Assembly (NCBI GenBank): GCA_900708905.1
Contig: CAADRB010000001.1
Coordinates: 750,004 to 814,003, forward strand
Source of the DNA: Hymenolepis diminuta
Taxonomy: Eukaryota > Platyhelminthes > Cestoda > Cyclophyllidea > Hymenolepididae
Reading direction: 5' to 3'
DNA: 64,000 nt
How positions within the stretch are numbered: the first letter of the stretch is position 1; the number at the start of each line of letters is the position of its first letter. The position numbers and the translations under genes are program-made. The notes under the pieces are model-generated. The model saw nothing but the letters and a program-made list of their open reading frames with translations, made no database searches and was not told where the DNA came from. Of this stretch, positions 37,101 through 43,145 are shown piece by piece.

Positions 37101-38521
37101 GCTGCTTCTACGGAGACTTTTCGTGCCGATTTCGAAACTCAGGAGGGCTCAAGCCTACTCTCAAATGTCAACGACAATGACCCTATAATCTCTGGAGAGT
37201 TTGTTTTAATTCGCCAGACTATAGATGATTCAAATTCACCCAAGGTAAAACAGGACACTCAAATGATGATTCCTGTGCCGTTGCATGCTACCACATGTCT
37301 TGGAGATGGTCCCTTGATAGGTCCTGGTGTTTGTCGAGTCACCACGGAGTGCAGACAACAGACCTTACTCGATGGACACTTTAGATTGAGGCGGTCGGGT
37401 GCCAATCCAAGTCGTCATGAAAGGCTAGTTCGAACAAGGACTGATGAAGTGGAAGGAAGTGAGATGGTGCCTCCAGAACCGCCTCAGAGAACAACTTCTT
37501 TGAGAAGTAGTACTTCAACACTGGCTAGCTTCGGTGAGAGGGGTGATTTCCGGCTAACCTAAATGCACACGCACTCAGGCAGTTCTCACCAAAAACGTTT
37601 TTGTCCGATTTCTTCGCGTGCACGCACATCTAGCCTATATCCACCTGCCTTCACTTTTGCTAATCGGGCAACTAAATAGCCCCTCTGAGCGTGTTTGAAT
37701 GCGTTTGATGTGCTAATCTGTTTTTTATCAAAAAAACTTTTCCTTAAATGCCATTTCAGCAGTTGTGGTTTTTAATATAATTGTATGTACGCCATGTATG
37801 TTGTCGTGTAGCAACCCTCAGGCCCCAACGATCAGCTCGAAGTCCTACTACATCATTCGAGGAATTACGGCCCGTTCCCCTATTCGTAGCCAATCCACTA
37901 GCGGTGCAACCAATGACCGACCCCTTCTCTGTACCTCTTTGCATTACCTCTCAATCTCTAAATTTTACCTCTTCTGCGAACAATAATCTTCCTCTAACTC
38001 CAATCCCAGAGATGTCCCAAGAGTTCTCCTTGCGTTCATCCCTTGCTAGCACGGCAGCTACTGGTCCTATTGACAGTTCAAATGGTAGTCTTTCTCGATC
38101 TGTCAATAGATGGACTCACGAAACTCAACCGATTCCGATCCGTCCTCCGAGTTCTCTACGGTCCTCCCTGGAGAATAATCCCCTGGATTTACTGACAGAA
38201 ATTAATCAGGCCAGGGGTCCAACTAGCCCCTCGAGTCCAGGCTCTTCTTCGCTAAATGAGTTTCTCCGTTTGGAGGAACAGGAGAGTATTTCAGATGAGC
38301 TGGAAAAGCAACTGATGGAGGGACAGGAAGGTGATCGATCATTGGTTGAATCGGTGATTGGAGGTATGCGAACTCTCGAGGAGGGGGAAGAGGAAACTGA
38401 CGCAACAAGTTTGTCCCGATCCTTGGGTCCTTCAATTCTTCTAGGAGGCGGGACTGATTCAATGTTGATGTTTTCCTCCACATCGATTGAACCAACCACT
38501 GGTATGGGTACCTTGCCCTAA
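6990..38521 (+). CDS. ANK: Ankyrin gene (5' end outside window), multi-exon
   Basis: Ankyrins link membrane channels, exchangers and adhesion proteins to the spectrin skeleton on the cytoplasmic face of the plasma membrane. The exons in this window encode, in order, ten ANK repeats, an acidic linker, tandem ZU5 domains, UPA, a death domain and a variable tail, which is the classic ankyrin order. Motifs seen include repeated TPLHLAA, the spectrin-site DARGG, TIEPRRRKFHRPI in the second ZU5, VPYLGRFVVYA in UPA and DWPRVAPFLGL in the death domain. Seventeen constitutive exons join with matching phases and no internal stop, about 1,270 residues before the tail. Vertebrate ankyrins have 24 ANK repeats, so about 14 repeats and the start codon should lie upstream. 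Exon limits were set by eye from AG/GT sites, phase and family similarity; transcripts would settle them. Confidence 0.96.
7188..9133 (+). other. Ankyrin intron
   Basis: AT-rich. A short motif near 7340 (tgagacctatagctcaaac) recurs near 9815 and 960, hinting at an unclassified dispersed repeat. No exon seen. Confidence 0.6.
9134..9331 (+). CDS. ANK: Ankyrin exon: two ANK repeats
   Basis: A 198-nt, phase 0 to 0 exon (cactgcag acceptor, gtaagt donor) encoding two repeats, RGFSPLHLASKRG and NGLTPLHMAAHYN. The second matches the SGLTPLHVAAHYD repeat of vertebrate ankyrins closely, which fixes the register at about repeats 17-18. Between them the loop reads LLQVMRAEAVNAVG, without the usual GADP turn, so the first repeat is divergent. 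Confidence 0.95.
9420..9690 (+). repeat. tRNA-derived SINE-like copy
   Basis: Contains the B box GGTCACGGGTTCGATTCC at 9482-9499, followed by GCACACCCAGTTCCGGTCAA and a variable 3' part. A polymerase III type promoter origin is inferred from the B box. Confidence 0.7.
10840..10900. other. Assembly gap, 61 N
   Basis: Run of N in the intron between the second and third ANK-repeat exons. Confidence 0.99.
11450..11665 (+). CDS. ANK: Ankyrin exon: two ANK repeats with loop insertion
   Basis: A 216-nt, phase 0 exon (cttttacag acceptor, gtgaga donor). It encodes NGYTALHIAAKRN and CGFTPLHLAAQEGN, matching about repeats 19-20. The exon is 18 nt longer than two standard repeats: the turn before the second repeat holds extra residues around KKSTNRESR. 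Such loop insertions lie on the finger side of the ANK solenoid and could alter partner binding (inference). Confidence 0.95.
12445..12625 (+). repeat. SINE-like copy, degenerate
   Basis: Has GACACAGCGACCAATG, AGAGGTCATATGTTCGATGC, TGCACACCTAATCTGGC and a tail with TGTTGGAAAGCATTTTC shared with other copies. Lies in the intron before the three-repeat exon. Confidence 0.65.
12855..13154 (+). CDS. ANK: Ankyrin exon: three ANK repeats
   Basis: A 300-nt, phase 0 exon (tttacag acceptor, gtacgc donor) encoding NGVTPMHLAALED, AGYTPLHTACYAG and SGFTPLHLAAQQGH. These equal about repeats 21-23 of vertebrate ankyrins, where the matching stretches are NGLTPLHLAAQED, MGYTPLHVGCHYG and NGYTPLHQAAQQGH. It ends GADPNAKNK, the turn leading into the last repeat. 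Confidence 0.96.
14105..14200 (-). repeat. SINE-like 3' fragment
   Basis: Read on the minus strand it has CTATGATGCTACTCCTCTG followed by CCCAACACTCACC, the tail block of other copies (ATGCTACTCCCACCC at 33190). Confidence 0.45.
15739..15771 (+). CDS. ANK: Candidate 33-nt cassette microexon inside the last ANK junction
   Basis: The sequence tatttcag / 33 nt / gtaaga encodes IAEVKVVKEDK in phase 0, matching both neighbours. Without it the flanking exons join as NAKNK-QGLTPAEIA, the normal repeat boundary, so it would be an optional 11-residue charged insert between about repeats 23 and 24. Splice sites are good; no similarity supports it, so it remains a prediction. Confidence 0.5.
16450..16648 (+). 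CDS. ANK: Ankyrin exon: last ANK repeat and start of linker
   Basis: A 199-nt exon, phase 0 in and phase 1 out (cacttacag acceptor, gtgagt donor). It begins QGLTPAEIARHQHYLAIFDTLK, the counterpart of vertebrate [22 protein letters not shown], which closes the ANK solenoid. An acidic, Thr/Glu-rich linker follows (EEVILDLPEI, EAEESDDEC), as in other ankyrins. Confidence 0.95.
17040..17240 (+). repeat. SINE-like copy, degenerate
   Basis: Contains GGCACAGTGATCAACGCGC, AGTCAGAGGTCGTGAGATC and CCACACCTAGTGACGTGAAT. Its tail (AAGTATTTTGAACACTTCTA) resembles the tail of the copy near 2160. Confidence 0.65.
17770..17874 (+). CDS. ANK: Ankyrin linker exon, Tyr/Pro-rich
   Basis: A 105-nt exon, phase 1 to 1 (tcgtcgcag acceptor, gtaagt donor), reading VHPHQPDYTSSYPSQYQ. 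It is poorly conserved but the phases fit on both sides and the frame is open. It sits between the ANK repeats and ZU5, a stretch that varies between ankyrins. Being symmetric, it could also be skipped without breaking the frame. Confidence 0.75.
17948..18004 (+). CDS. ANK: Ankyrin linker exon, 57 nt
   Basis: A 57-nt exon, phase 1 to 1 (gctttgtag acceptor, gtaagt donor) encoding EPYENELIWGEMEYLSQPM. The upstream intron is only 73 nt. It is acidic and contains tyrosines; no known motif was recognised. Phase and splice sites support it; conservation cannot be judged from the window. Confidence 0.75.
18106..18134 (+). repeat. (GT)n microsatellite
   Basis: About 29 bp of GT dinucleotides with one interruption (gtat), bordering the SINE-like copy. 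Confidence 0.9.
18130..18330 (+). repeat. SINE-like copy next to a (GT)n tract
   Basis: Contains GAGGTTACGGGTTCTACTCC, CACACACCAAGTGATCGGG, ATGGCCAACCGTACTGG and a tail ending GAGCGTTGGAAACAATTTC. It begins directly after a GT microsatellite. Confidence 0.7.
19665..19766 (+). CDS. ANK: Candidate 102-nt cassette exon in the linker
   Basis: Acceptor tgtatttaag and donor gtctgt flank 102 nt that fit phase 1 on both sides and read SPNFGFDTAPSSTEKCQEYA then STQVNFFTPVVPF. The composition is protein-like and the frame is open, but the donor is weak (gtctgt). If used, it adds 34 residues just before the next linker exon. Confidence 0.35.
20126..20214 (+). CDS. ANK: Ankyrin linker exon
   Basis: An 89-nt exon, phase 1 in and phase 0 out (cgtttcag acceptor, gttagt donor), encoding EQLLHETSAVPEHTENLS and LISDLQMEE. 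It is part of the acidic linker ahead of ZU5; vertebrate ankyrins have a similarly acidic, variable segment here. Confidence 0.75.
20441..20459 (+). repeat. (AG)n microsatellite
   Basis: An uninterrupted AG tract of about 19 bp in an ankyrin linker intron. Confidence 0.9.
20790..20880 (-). repeat. SINE-like fragment
   Basis: Reverse-oriented: GGATGGTTGCCAATCGATC, CGATCTCGTGACTTCTG and GACGTGCACGCTGATCACTG match, in reverse, the B-box and A-box-side blocks of the other copies. Confidence 0.55.
21711..21811 (+). CDS. ANK: Ankyrin exon leading into first ZU5
   Basis: A 101-nt exon, phase 0 in and phase 2 out (cccctgtag acceptor, gtgagt donor). It reads TSKVLAGPGDHLDAEWEMEI and ends KKPLAGG. 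The final GG plus the first base of the next exon gives the glycine of GFLVSF, the conserved start of the ZU5 module, so the junction is well supported. Confidence 0.85.
23725..23910 (+). CDS. ANK: Ankyrin exon: N-terminal half of first ZU5 domain
   Basis: A 186-nt exon, phase 2 to 2 (ctcttccag acceptor, gtaagt donor). It encodes GFLVSFLVDARGGLLE and YPGLRFIIPPNA, aligned with vertebrate GFLVSFMVDARGG and MRIIIPP. The DAR triad is kept; in vertebrate ankyrin-B, mutating DAR abolishes beta-spectrin binding, so this protein probably binds spectrin. It ends LNDGEGLACR, matching VEGEGLASR. Confidence 0.97.
24820..25265 (+). repeat. Degenerate tandem repeat, period about 115 bp
   Basis: The block CTACTTAAA...TATAAGTAG recurs with TATAAGTAG starting near 24909, 25025, 25135 and 25253 (spacings about 116, 110 and 118). 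Upstream parts also align (ACCTTGAAGTACATTTCATC with ATCTTGAAGCTTATTTTATC). It lies in the intron that splits the first ZU5 domain. Confidence 0.65.
25572..25762 (+). CDS. ANK: Ankyrin exon: C-terminal half of first ZU5 domain
   Basis: A 191-nt exon, phase 2 in and phase 1 out (ccaattttag acceptor). It reads LIEVGPVGVRFNSPILFEVP and REIIVLRSENGEVWKEH, matching vertebrate LVEMGPAGAQF and LIVLRSENGETWKEH. Two donors are possible, both leaving phase 1: gtacgt at 25763 (taken here) and gtgcgt at 25751. The shorter form lacks four residues (GAYF region) in the inter-ZU5 loop. Confidence 0.95.
26467..26495 (+). CDS. Possible 29-nt frame-breaking (poison) exon
   Basis: A strong acceptor (ctccttactcag) and a good donor (cag/gtaata) enclose 29 nt. 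Since 29 is not a multiple of 3, inclusion between the flanking ankyrin exons shifts the frame and meets a stop soon after in the next exon. It could be a decay-inducing exon or a chance pair of splice sites. Confidence 0.2.
27188..27719 (+). CDS. ANK: Ankyrin exon: second ZU5 domain
   Basis: A 532-nt exon, phase 1 in and phase 2 out (ctctttctag acceptor, gtatgt donor), the largest conserved exon. It encodes IPQYFALVTRTRQD, VTFPRGALQKKIRVGLQ, SPIVTIEPRRRKFHRPI, RLLCSITGGTAQAIWEDITG and ends KDCVSFTTTVSAR. All match the second ZU5 of vertebrate ankyrins almost residue for residue in these blocks. A Gly/Lys-rich loop (GKGEHQGGGKNQ) replaces the vertebrate SGEGVSNGYKGD loop. Confidence 0.98.
28313..28369 (+). 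CDS. ANK: Candidate 57-nt cassette exon at the ZU5/UPA border
   Basis: A strong acceptor (cattctttgcag) and a cag/gtttcc donor flank 57 nt in phase 2 to 2, the phase of both neighbours. It would insert DLGMYFCTDPSTSFESNN between VSA and RLWLIDC. Direct joining already gives the canonical VSAR-LWLIDC junction, so this would be optional. It lies about 70 nt upstream of a mariner insertion. Confidence 0.4.
28637..28929. other. Assembly gap, 293 N
   Basis: Run of N inside mariner element 2, where a multicopy element would collapse in assembly. Open frames reported across it are meaningless. Confidence 0.99.
29318..29575 (+). pseudogene. Mariner transposase fragment (C-terminal catalytic part)
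   Basis: In one frame: RKNFFHQDNAPCHKSIMTMA then LNFELLPHPAPSDYWLFAD. The catalytic Asp residues of HQDNA and SDYW are present, but spacing is shortened because the PYSPDL-type segment is missing, and upstream frames are broken. Confidence 0.85.
30079..30582 (+). CDS. ANK: Ankyrin exon: UPA domain
   Basis: A 504-nt exon, phase 2 to 2 (tccatgcag acceptor, gtaagt donor). It encodes LWLIDCPNLSEISEMAARVY, VPYLGRFVVYARRHHPEES and VRCVCLTDDTEQKTLE, matching vertebrate WLADCHQ, VPYMAKFVVFAKMNDPVES and LRCFCMTDDKVDKTLE. Later FEENRLNTILRIKD matches FKENRLPFSIKIRD. UPA packs against the ZU5 pair in the supramodule. A Gly/Ser stretch (SGSGSGDAADDSG) is specific to this protein. Confidence 0.97.
30655..30791 (+). 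CDS. ANK: Ankyrin exon: end of UPA and linker to death domain
   Basis: A 137-nt exon, phase 2 in and phase 1 out (ggttgtag acceptor, gtaaat donor). CVLDVTLPRMAPSM matches the vertebrate end of UPA (CNLNITLPAHKK). It ends with a short linker, SVANFFNGTSQNN. The death domain follows almost at once, so the long insert of vertebrate giant isoforms is absent. Confidence 0.92.
31300..31335 (+). CDS. ANK: Candidate 36-nt cassette microexon before the death domain
   Basis: A strong acceptor (ctcttgtctgttag) and a consensus donor (gtaagt) flank 36 nt that fit phase 1 on both sides. The insert reads CGSIGHRYGNC, and the first residue of the next exon changes from Asp to His. It lies 132 nt upstream of the death-domain exon. 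Good splice sites and phase argue for use. Confidence 0.5.
31468..31674 (+). CDS. ANK: Ankyrin exon: death domain, main part
   Basis: A 207-nt exon, phase 1 to 1 (tctccacag acceptor, gtaagt donor). It encodes LKKVADNLGSDWPRVAPFLG and LSEQDVSSIRDNEMD, matching vertebrate VADHLGLSWTELARELNFS and VDEINQIRVENPN. The end, LTLWQERNGSAAT, matches LKKWVTRDGKNAT. In ankyrins this six-helix domain sits between UPA and the regulatory tail. Confidence 0.96.
31675..33958 (+). other. Ankyrin intron inside the death-domain coding region
   Basis: A 2.3-kb intron holding one SINE-like copy and AT-rich DNA. A minus-strand open frame at 31806-32144 has no supporting feature. Confidence 0.55.
33085..33255 (+). 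repeat. SINE-like copy, 5' part lost
   Basis: Contains CGACACATATCTAGTGATG, ACTGACCAACCGCACTTGC and CTCCAGGATGCTACTCCCAC, the middle and 3' blocks of the family. Confidence 0.6.
33959..34146 (+). CDS. ANK: Ankyrin exon: last death-domain helix and start of tail
   Basis: A 188-nt exon, phase 1 in and phase 0 out (caactttag acceptor). TALSQALKRADREDVI matches vertebrate TDALTSVLTKINRIDIV, the last helix. The donor is weak (atg/gtatgg), but the next exon starts after only 70 nt with a good acceptor and the frame is kept. The rest is unique tail sequence. Confidence 0.9.
34217..34616 (+). CDS. ANK: Ankyrin exon: acidic tail
   Basis: A 400-nt exon, phase 0 in and phase 1 out (cttattttcag acceptor, gtaggg donor). 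It is very acidic, for example DTDREELKAALEVLVQQLEE, likely helical, and GVEEEELVPEIVHPG. Vertebrate ankyrin tails are also unstructured and acidic, but no sequence match is seen. If the donor is not used, the frame runs five more codons and stops at 34628-34630, giving a short isoform. Confidence 0.88.
34698..34718 (+). CDS. ANK: Candidate 21-nt microexon in the tail
   Basis: The sequence tgtttctag / 21 nt / gtaagc, phase 1 to 1, encodes IATAG flanked by Asp on either side. Both splice sites are good, and every downstream last exon accepts the same phase. It would extend the acidic tail by seven residues. Confidence 0.5.
35135..35181 (+). CDS. ANK: Candidate short last exon of the ankyrin tail
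   Basis: After the acceptor ctgtatatgtag the phase-1 frame reads YSTTVGSVLMVDDG and stops at TAG 35179-35181. If used as a last exon it gives a 15-residue ending. The support is an acceptor plus phase only; no AATAAA was found close downstream. Confidence 0.3.
35536..36302 (+). CDS. ANK: Ankyrin last exon A: tail with TWGKPQ repeats
   Basis: The acceptor tttttcctttcag is strong and the phase-1 entry gives Asp-IFSMTYKIEESRPRL. The frame stays open for 254 residues to TAA 36300-36302. The first half is Gln/Ser-rich; the second half has four copies of a repeat whose core is PLCGVNEATWGKPQ (copies at about 35859-35930, 36000-36071, 36117-36191, 36219-36290). The repeat is not a family I recognise. 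Conserved core residues with variable spacers imply selection on the protein. Confidence 0.8.
35859..36290 (+). repeat. Four-copy protein-level tandem repeat in last exon A
   Basis: Copies share FI-x2-P-x3-P-[LM]-CG-x2-E-[AT]-TW-[GS]-[KR]-x-Q. Copies 1-3 keep CG and ETW or EATW; copy 4 has lost the cysteine and reads GGREVTWGKPQ. Spacers differ in length and composition, so this is an old repeat kept at protein level, not a recent DNA duplication. Confidence 0.85.
36303..36714 (+). other. Between last exons A and B
   Basis: Likely 3' untranslated sequence of last exon A, then intron. No AATAAA is present; variants TATAAA near 36681 and ATTAAA near 36703 occur. Confidence 0.5.
36715..37562 (+). 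CDS. ANK: Ankyrin last exon B: Pro/Ser-rich tail
   Basis: An open frame of 281 residues after a phase-1 entry, ending at TAA 37560-37562. It is Pro-rich (PPSPPPQIPPHLKEL), with basic stretches (RRSGANPSRHERLVRTR) and a Ser-rich end (TTSLRSSTSTLASFGERG). A second AG 18 nt upstream (exon from 36697) is also phase 1. Both acceptors lack a pyrimidine tract, so the border is uncertain, but the coding character is strong on this strand. It could be an alternative ending or be spliced from an internal site in exon A. Confidence 0.65.
37812..38521 (+). CDS. ANK: Ankyrin last exon C: Ser-rich tail
   Basis: Entry after tgtcgtgtag in phase 1 gives Ala-TLRPQRSARSPTTSFEEL. The frame stays open for 235 residues to TAA 38519-38521. 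It has NNLPLTPIPEMSQEFSLRSS, PPSSLRSSLENNPLDLL and an acidic part (LEEQESISDELEKQLMEG). No known domain. A poly(A) signal lies 184 nt past the stop, which makes this the most distal ending of the gene. Confidence 0.7.
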
Positions 38522-38704
38522 CACACACCCACACCTCCTCCTCTTCGGGCTGCAAACCTCTCCCCTCCCTATTTATGCATGTAGTTGAATAGAGCGATGG
38601 TAACTAATCTCTCCAGCCCCCACCCCTAATTTTTGTCTTAGTTAGGTGTTGGATCAGTTCGATGGTTTTTGGAAGCACTAACGCGAGCACTAGTGTTAAC
38701 ACTC

Positions 38705-38710
38705 AATAAA
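38705..38710 (+). promoter_or_regulatory. Poly(A) signal AATAAA
   Basis: First AATAAA downstream of the stop of last exon C, 184 nt away. Plausible proximal polyadenylation signal. Confidence 0.45.
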
Positions 38711-39258
38711 AAAACATAGTTATTTCTTAACCAGCCTGACACTAACATGGTTACAGCACTGCTAACAGGATAATGGAAATAGCTAAAATAATTTCTCACA
38801 TTTGTTATCTCTTTCTTTTTTAGATACACAACAACACTAAGATGTCTCACGGAGACGTAATTAACGCAATTTCTTGTTCTCTCCCACCACTTTCGAGTTG
38901 TATTACCACGCTAGATTCCACTGTTTTTCGTTTACAAAGAAGTTGAACACATTTTTCCAAGTTTGCATTCTTTTTGCTGCTATCAAGATGTGTTAAGTCC
39001 CTCAAAAAGAATTTGTTTGCACACTGTAATTCTCGCTCTATCTCTCTCAATGCCTTACACAAATATACATATATGACAAGGTCCCCTTGTTAAACCTCCT
39101 TTAACTTTTCTCCTACTACTTACCCATTTTCTCTTTCGGCTTTCGTTTTCCCCTTCTTTTCTGATTGGTAGTACGCGAATGTCTGCCGCCCTACACCTCT
39201 TCCTCTCGTACTCTGTCTGTTTCCAAAATTATGTGTCATTTCTGATGGCCTAGTTATT

Positions 39259-39264
39259 AATAAA
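39259..39264 (+). promoter_or_regulatory. Poly(A) signal AATAAA
   Basis: Second AATAAA, about 740 nt past the stop of last exon C, in gttattaataaaatg context. Plausible distal polyadenylation signal. Confidence 0.4.
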
Positions 39265-39300
39265 ATGAAGAAATTTATCAATGGGTTGGTTCTGCCACTT

Positions 39301-42300
39301 GCTTTATTCAGTTCGATAGTAATGCCTGAGAAGATGTCGGAAGTACTTCAAGTAATAATCTTGCGAGACAGTTCATAACCTTATGAATTTATTTAAATTA
39401 GGAACGAAATTTAATAAATCGGTAAATATTTCGTAAATAAATTCATGGGACCTAGAACTTACTCAATTTTTCTGAAGAGGAAAAGATGTAGAGTGAGAGT
39501 GAGTAGAGTTAAGTCGATTAATGTTCAAACTTCTTGCAAAATAACATAGATTATTACTATTGAAAAGTCAGTAATAGTAAATTGTATTATCATTAACCCA
39601 CTCCAAGACACAAAATTTCTGATACTCTATTACTAGAATCGAGTGAAAGTTAAGTCCTGTTAGGGATAAAGGGGAGAGGATCTGAGGATATTGGAAATGA
39701 AGTCAGTGTCAAAGGAGTTATGTTTTGGTCACATTGTATTTCGGACGCTTCTGCTGTCATATTTGTTTTCATCCGAAACCCTTATCGGACCTCGAATACT
39801 CTTGTTGTTGTACTTGTCGTGATCTGTCGAAGATCCTCTGAACGCCTGTCGAATTTACTGTGAACCCTTCAGCTATTCATCTGCAGGCCATCTGTAAGAA
39901 CCAAAATTTTTAACTCTTTTCTCGGACCGGATTAATATAAACACACAAACCCTAACACTATTTGATGCATTCGACCTCTCTCTCGCTCCTCCTACTAAGG
40001 CAATCTATCGTCAACTTTTTCGTGATGATGACCGGTATTTGAAAGAAGGGAATCTCTTATAATATACCTGCGGGATCAAAAGCGAGATATCTATCTGTCA
40101 CCTTCTTTCAGACGCACTCCATTTAGTTTTTGGATTCGGTCTTAGTACTTCAAATAATTTTTTTCTTTCACATTCAAAGAAAGTAAGGTGATGCTATCTC
40201 AATCACTGCTATCATAGCAGAGTTCACTCAAAGTAAACTGTAATAAAAAATCTATAAAACAGTAATAAAATATGTTATACCTATTGAATATTTATGCAGA
40301 AATCTCGTTCCTTTGACTATTCTTTTCAAATCACTTTTATACTTCACTTAGGGTTCGAAGATAAGGAGGTAAAGTAGGAAGTAAGAAGCTAAAGGTGTGC
40401 ATATTCAATGTTTCAGCTTTTCTTCATAACTTCTTTCATTTACTAATACCTGCGTTTAAGCACAAGACTCTGACGAATGCCAACTTTGATGTAATTTTTA
40501 TTTGAAAATGTAACATGAGCATGTTGGGGTATATCTGCCATCAGGATTAAGTAAAGATTCCCAATGACTCACACTACATATCTCCTTTCATATTATGCCG
40601 TGATTCTTCATCGGATCTGAAAGGATCGGCACACATTCTGTTTGGAAACCTCAAAGCCATTGTACAGAAACTATAATAATATGAAACCAAAGCTTGCTTT
40701 GTGTTTCTCACAAATAATTTTGTATCACACATTTATTGGAAGGCTTTTACTAATTATTAATCGAGTACTGGTGACTCCTATTAGCGTGGAAATCTGCTTG
40801 TCGGATACGTCAAGTCTGCAAAGAAGAAATCGGCCAACCTATCACTCTTATTTTTCTGCTACCGGAAGGGAACTTTTATATGATTGTCCAAAGTTTAAGG
40901 CTAACTGAGGAGAAAATGTTTTCATGAGGTAAATATTACAATTCAAAGGTATTAAGACTGTCAAAAGGAAGAAAAAGTAAGAACAAAGACTCTCTTCAGT
41001 GTATTAGATCCCGAAAGTTATCATCATACTACCCAATCCGTATGCTCTACGCAATCTTTAAATAAATAGACTTATTTTAAATTCATTTTACATTAGGATG
41101 CTTGTGTTAATCGAACGCAGTGCATCCCATTCCTCTGGGTCCAATCCACACTTGCAGCATCAAGATTATTGATTTTAACCCCTCACGACCTCGCGATGAC
41201 TCAGCAAGTCTACTTGTGTTACTTATATCCCTGTGCTTGTACGCTCTTTGTGGGCGCCTAGTCTCCCCTCTCGAATTTCCATCACTTTCTATACACAAAT
41301 CTTGATATTCTGATTTCGGGATAAACGTTGTTGCCTATTGTTAGTCAATGGTCATGGCTTAGCTCCTACTGGAGCAAAGCACATTATTTGAGGAGACTAC
41401 ACAAAATCTCACATCTATTTGCTTAAAAAATGAAGGCAGCTTCAATGGAAGTCTAGAATTATTATGTGTATATTACTCAGAGATGTAAAACGATCATCAA
41501 TAAGTACAATTGAGCATTTGCACTTAAGTATACTGAGTAGCAATTTAAAGTTGCATGTTTCATCAGAGTCAACCACAGCTTTCTATGTGCGTAATTCGTG
41601 TAGGTATAAGAAGTATTGGCGACGCAGTCCACATAATTTGAAAAGAAATCTCAAGATCTTAATGCGCAAGGTACAATATGAACACAAACATACTTAGAAT
41701 GACACTCGAATAATTTTGTGCACTACTACTTGTTTCCAAAAGGTACTAATTAATAACTGACATGTTACGTCCCCTCCTATTCATGGTCTTTGATGCATGT
41801 TGCTCATGTGAGTACACTGCCTCCCTCAAGGACACATCGCTAATTTATGCCATTCTTTATTTCCAGGATCAGCAGAGTTCACGAAAAAAATTTAATGCTT
41901 TAAATTAATAAATATGCGTCCTTGTAGTTTTTCCTAGTGTTCGCATATTAAGTAGCAACTTTAGGGTAATTGACGCATTTAAATCAGAGTACGATAAATG
42001 ATTTGTGATTTACTCATGGTGATGATGAATAAGTGCCAGGAAGAAACAAAATAAGCAGTAAGTGCATGAATTTTCCCAATCTCTTTAAAGAAGGTGTTAG
42101 CAACAATTGATTGTTGTTGAGTGAAGGTGTCTTGGAGACGATATGATGAGAAGTTCGTATTTTACTACCCTTATTGTTGATCAGACTTAATAAGTGTATC
42201 TACGCATTCCCATCATTGGATATACGTCGGTGAGGATCGGTCTCGTGATCTTTCTGTTACTAATTTCAGCTTGCGAAAAAGTATCTGGGATTCTGTCAGA

Positions 42301-42755
42301 GACGCAAAAGCCTGTGAATGCCTACTTCCATCTGCAATGAATAATTTTTCCGTCTATTAATCGCAGAAATGAAGTTTTATCAATCTTAAATTGTGGGAAG
42401 CAACTGAGTTTGATAGACACAAAATCTAAAAATTATAAGGGGCGGGGGAGGGAATTAAAACGATATGGAGAGGAAGGACAAGGTACTTTAATTACTTTTC
42501 TGAATCGGGTTGTACAATACTAACTTAATGGATATTTCATGCTCCGAAGGCGAAATGATCATGCCTGGTATTCATCAGCTTACAGTCTTAACATAGCAGA
42601 GATGAGACAACTAAAAATTTTAAGATAACAGAGCTTCGTCATCGCCAGTGATATTTTTTGAAATAATAAAATCATCAGTTATGTAAAACAATTTTTTTAG
42701 ATGAATAACTTTCAAAGTGAGTATATATTGCATTGAAACTCTGATTATTAACATT
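39301..42755. other. Intergenic, nothing recognised
   Basis: AT-rich sequence downstream of the ankyrin gene with one SINE fragment. Open frames at 40642 and 41464 lack any motif or splice support. Confidence 0.5.
42180..42300 (-). repeat. SINE-like fragment
   Basis: On the minus strand, AGATCACGAGACCGATCCTC and TGATGGGAATGC resemble the B-box and following blocks of the family. Confidence 0.4.
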
Positions 42756-43145
42756 TGTAGCGGATCCTAAGCAAATAAGCCTTCTCTAAACCATAATAAT
42801 CCTCCTAGAATCCAACTAGTTGCAGACAAGTATAACTAACCTCTAGAAGCGTCCTCCAGTACAAGATTGCCCCCAAAATTAGCTAGGCTATATCCAAAGT
42901 AGCAAGAACAAAGAAGGTTTCGAGTGGAGACAGTTTGCCATTAACTCCGGCTCACTGCCACCATCCTTAGTCATTAAATACAATCAACGTTATGGTCCAG
43001 AAATATTGATTGTTGATTGACTGGGAAGACCTCTGCACTTACACCGAGACTGCTCGCTGGAAGTCAGTAGCATGACCATACTTTCCAGAATTTTTATCCA
43101 CACTCGAGATTTATTTGATCAATCTTGGTAGCTGGTGAACTCCAT
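42756..43145 (+). repeat. Inverted dispersed repeat, left copy
   Basis: About 390 bp that reappears reverse-complemented at 59972-60362 with high identity over most of its length. It begins TGTAGCGGATCCTAAGC and decays near GTGAACTCCAT. Coding-like content: GFEWRQFAINSGSLPPS, IKYNQRYGPE, then, one base out of frame, DWEDLCTYTETARWKS. This copy has an added TGA (gtagcatgacc), so it is more decayed than the right copy. Confidence 0.85.

Larger units (their letters stand above)
38522..39300 (+). other. ANK: Ankyrin 3' untranslated region (inferred)
   Basis: Follows the stop of last exon C. It contains AATAAA at 38705-38710 and at 39259-39264 and no coding frame of note. Pyrimidine-rich tracts occur around 39100-39200. 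Confidence 0.6.

Noticed and set aside
38206..38555. Minus-strand open frames opposite last exon C
   Set aside because: Antisense shadows of the plus-strand coding exon, without a splice or start context.
40642..40908. 88-residue open frame
   Set aside because: No motif, no splice sites in phase, and such lengths are expected by chance in this much AT-rich DNA.
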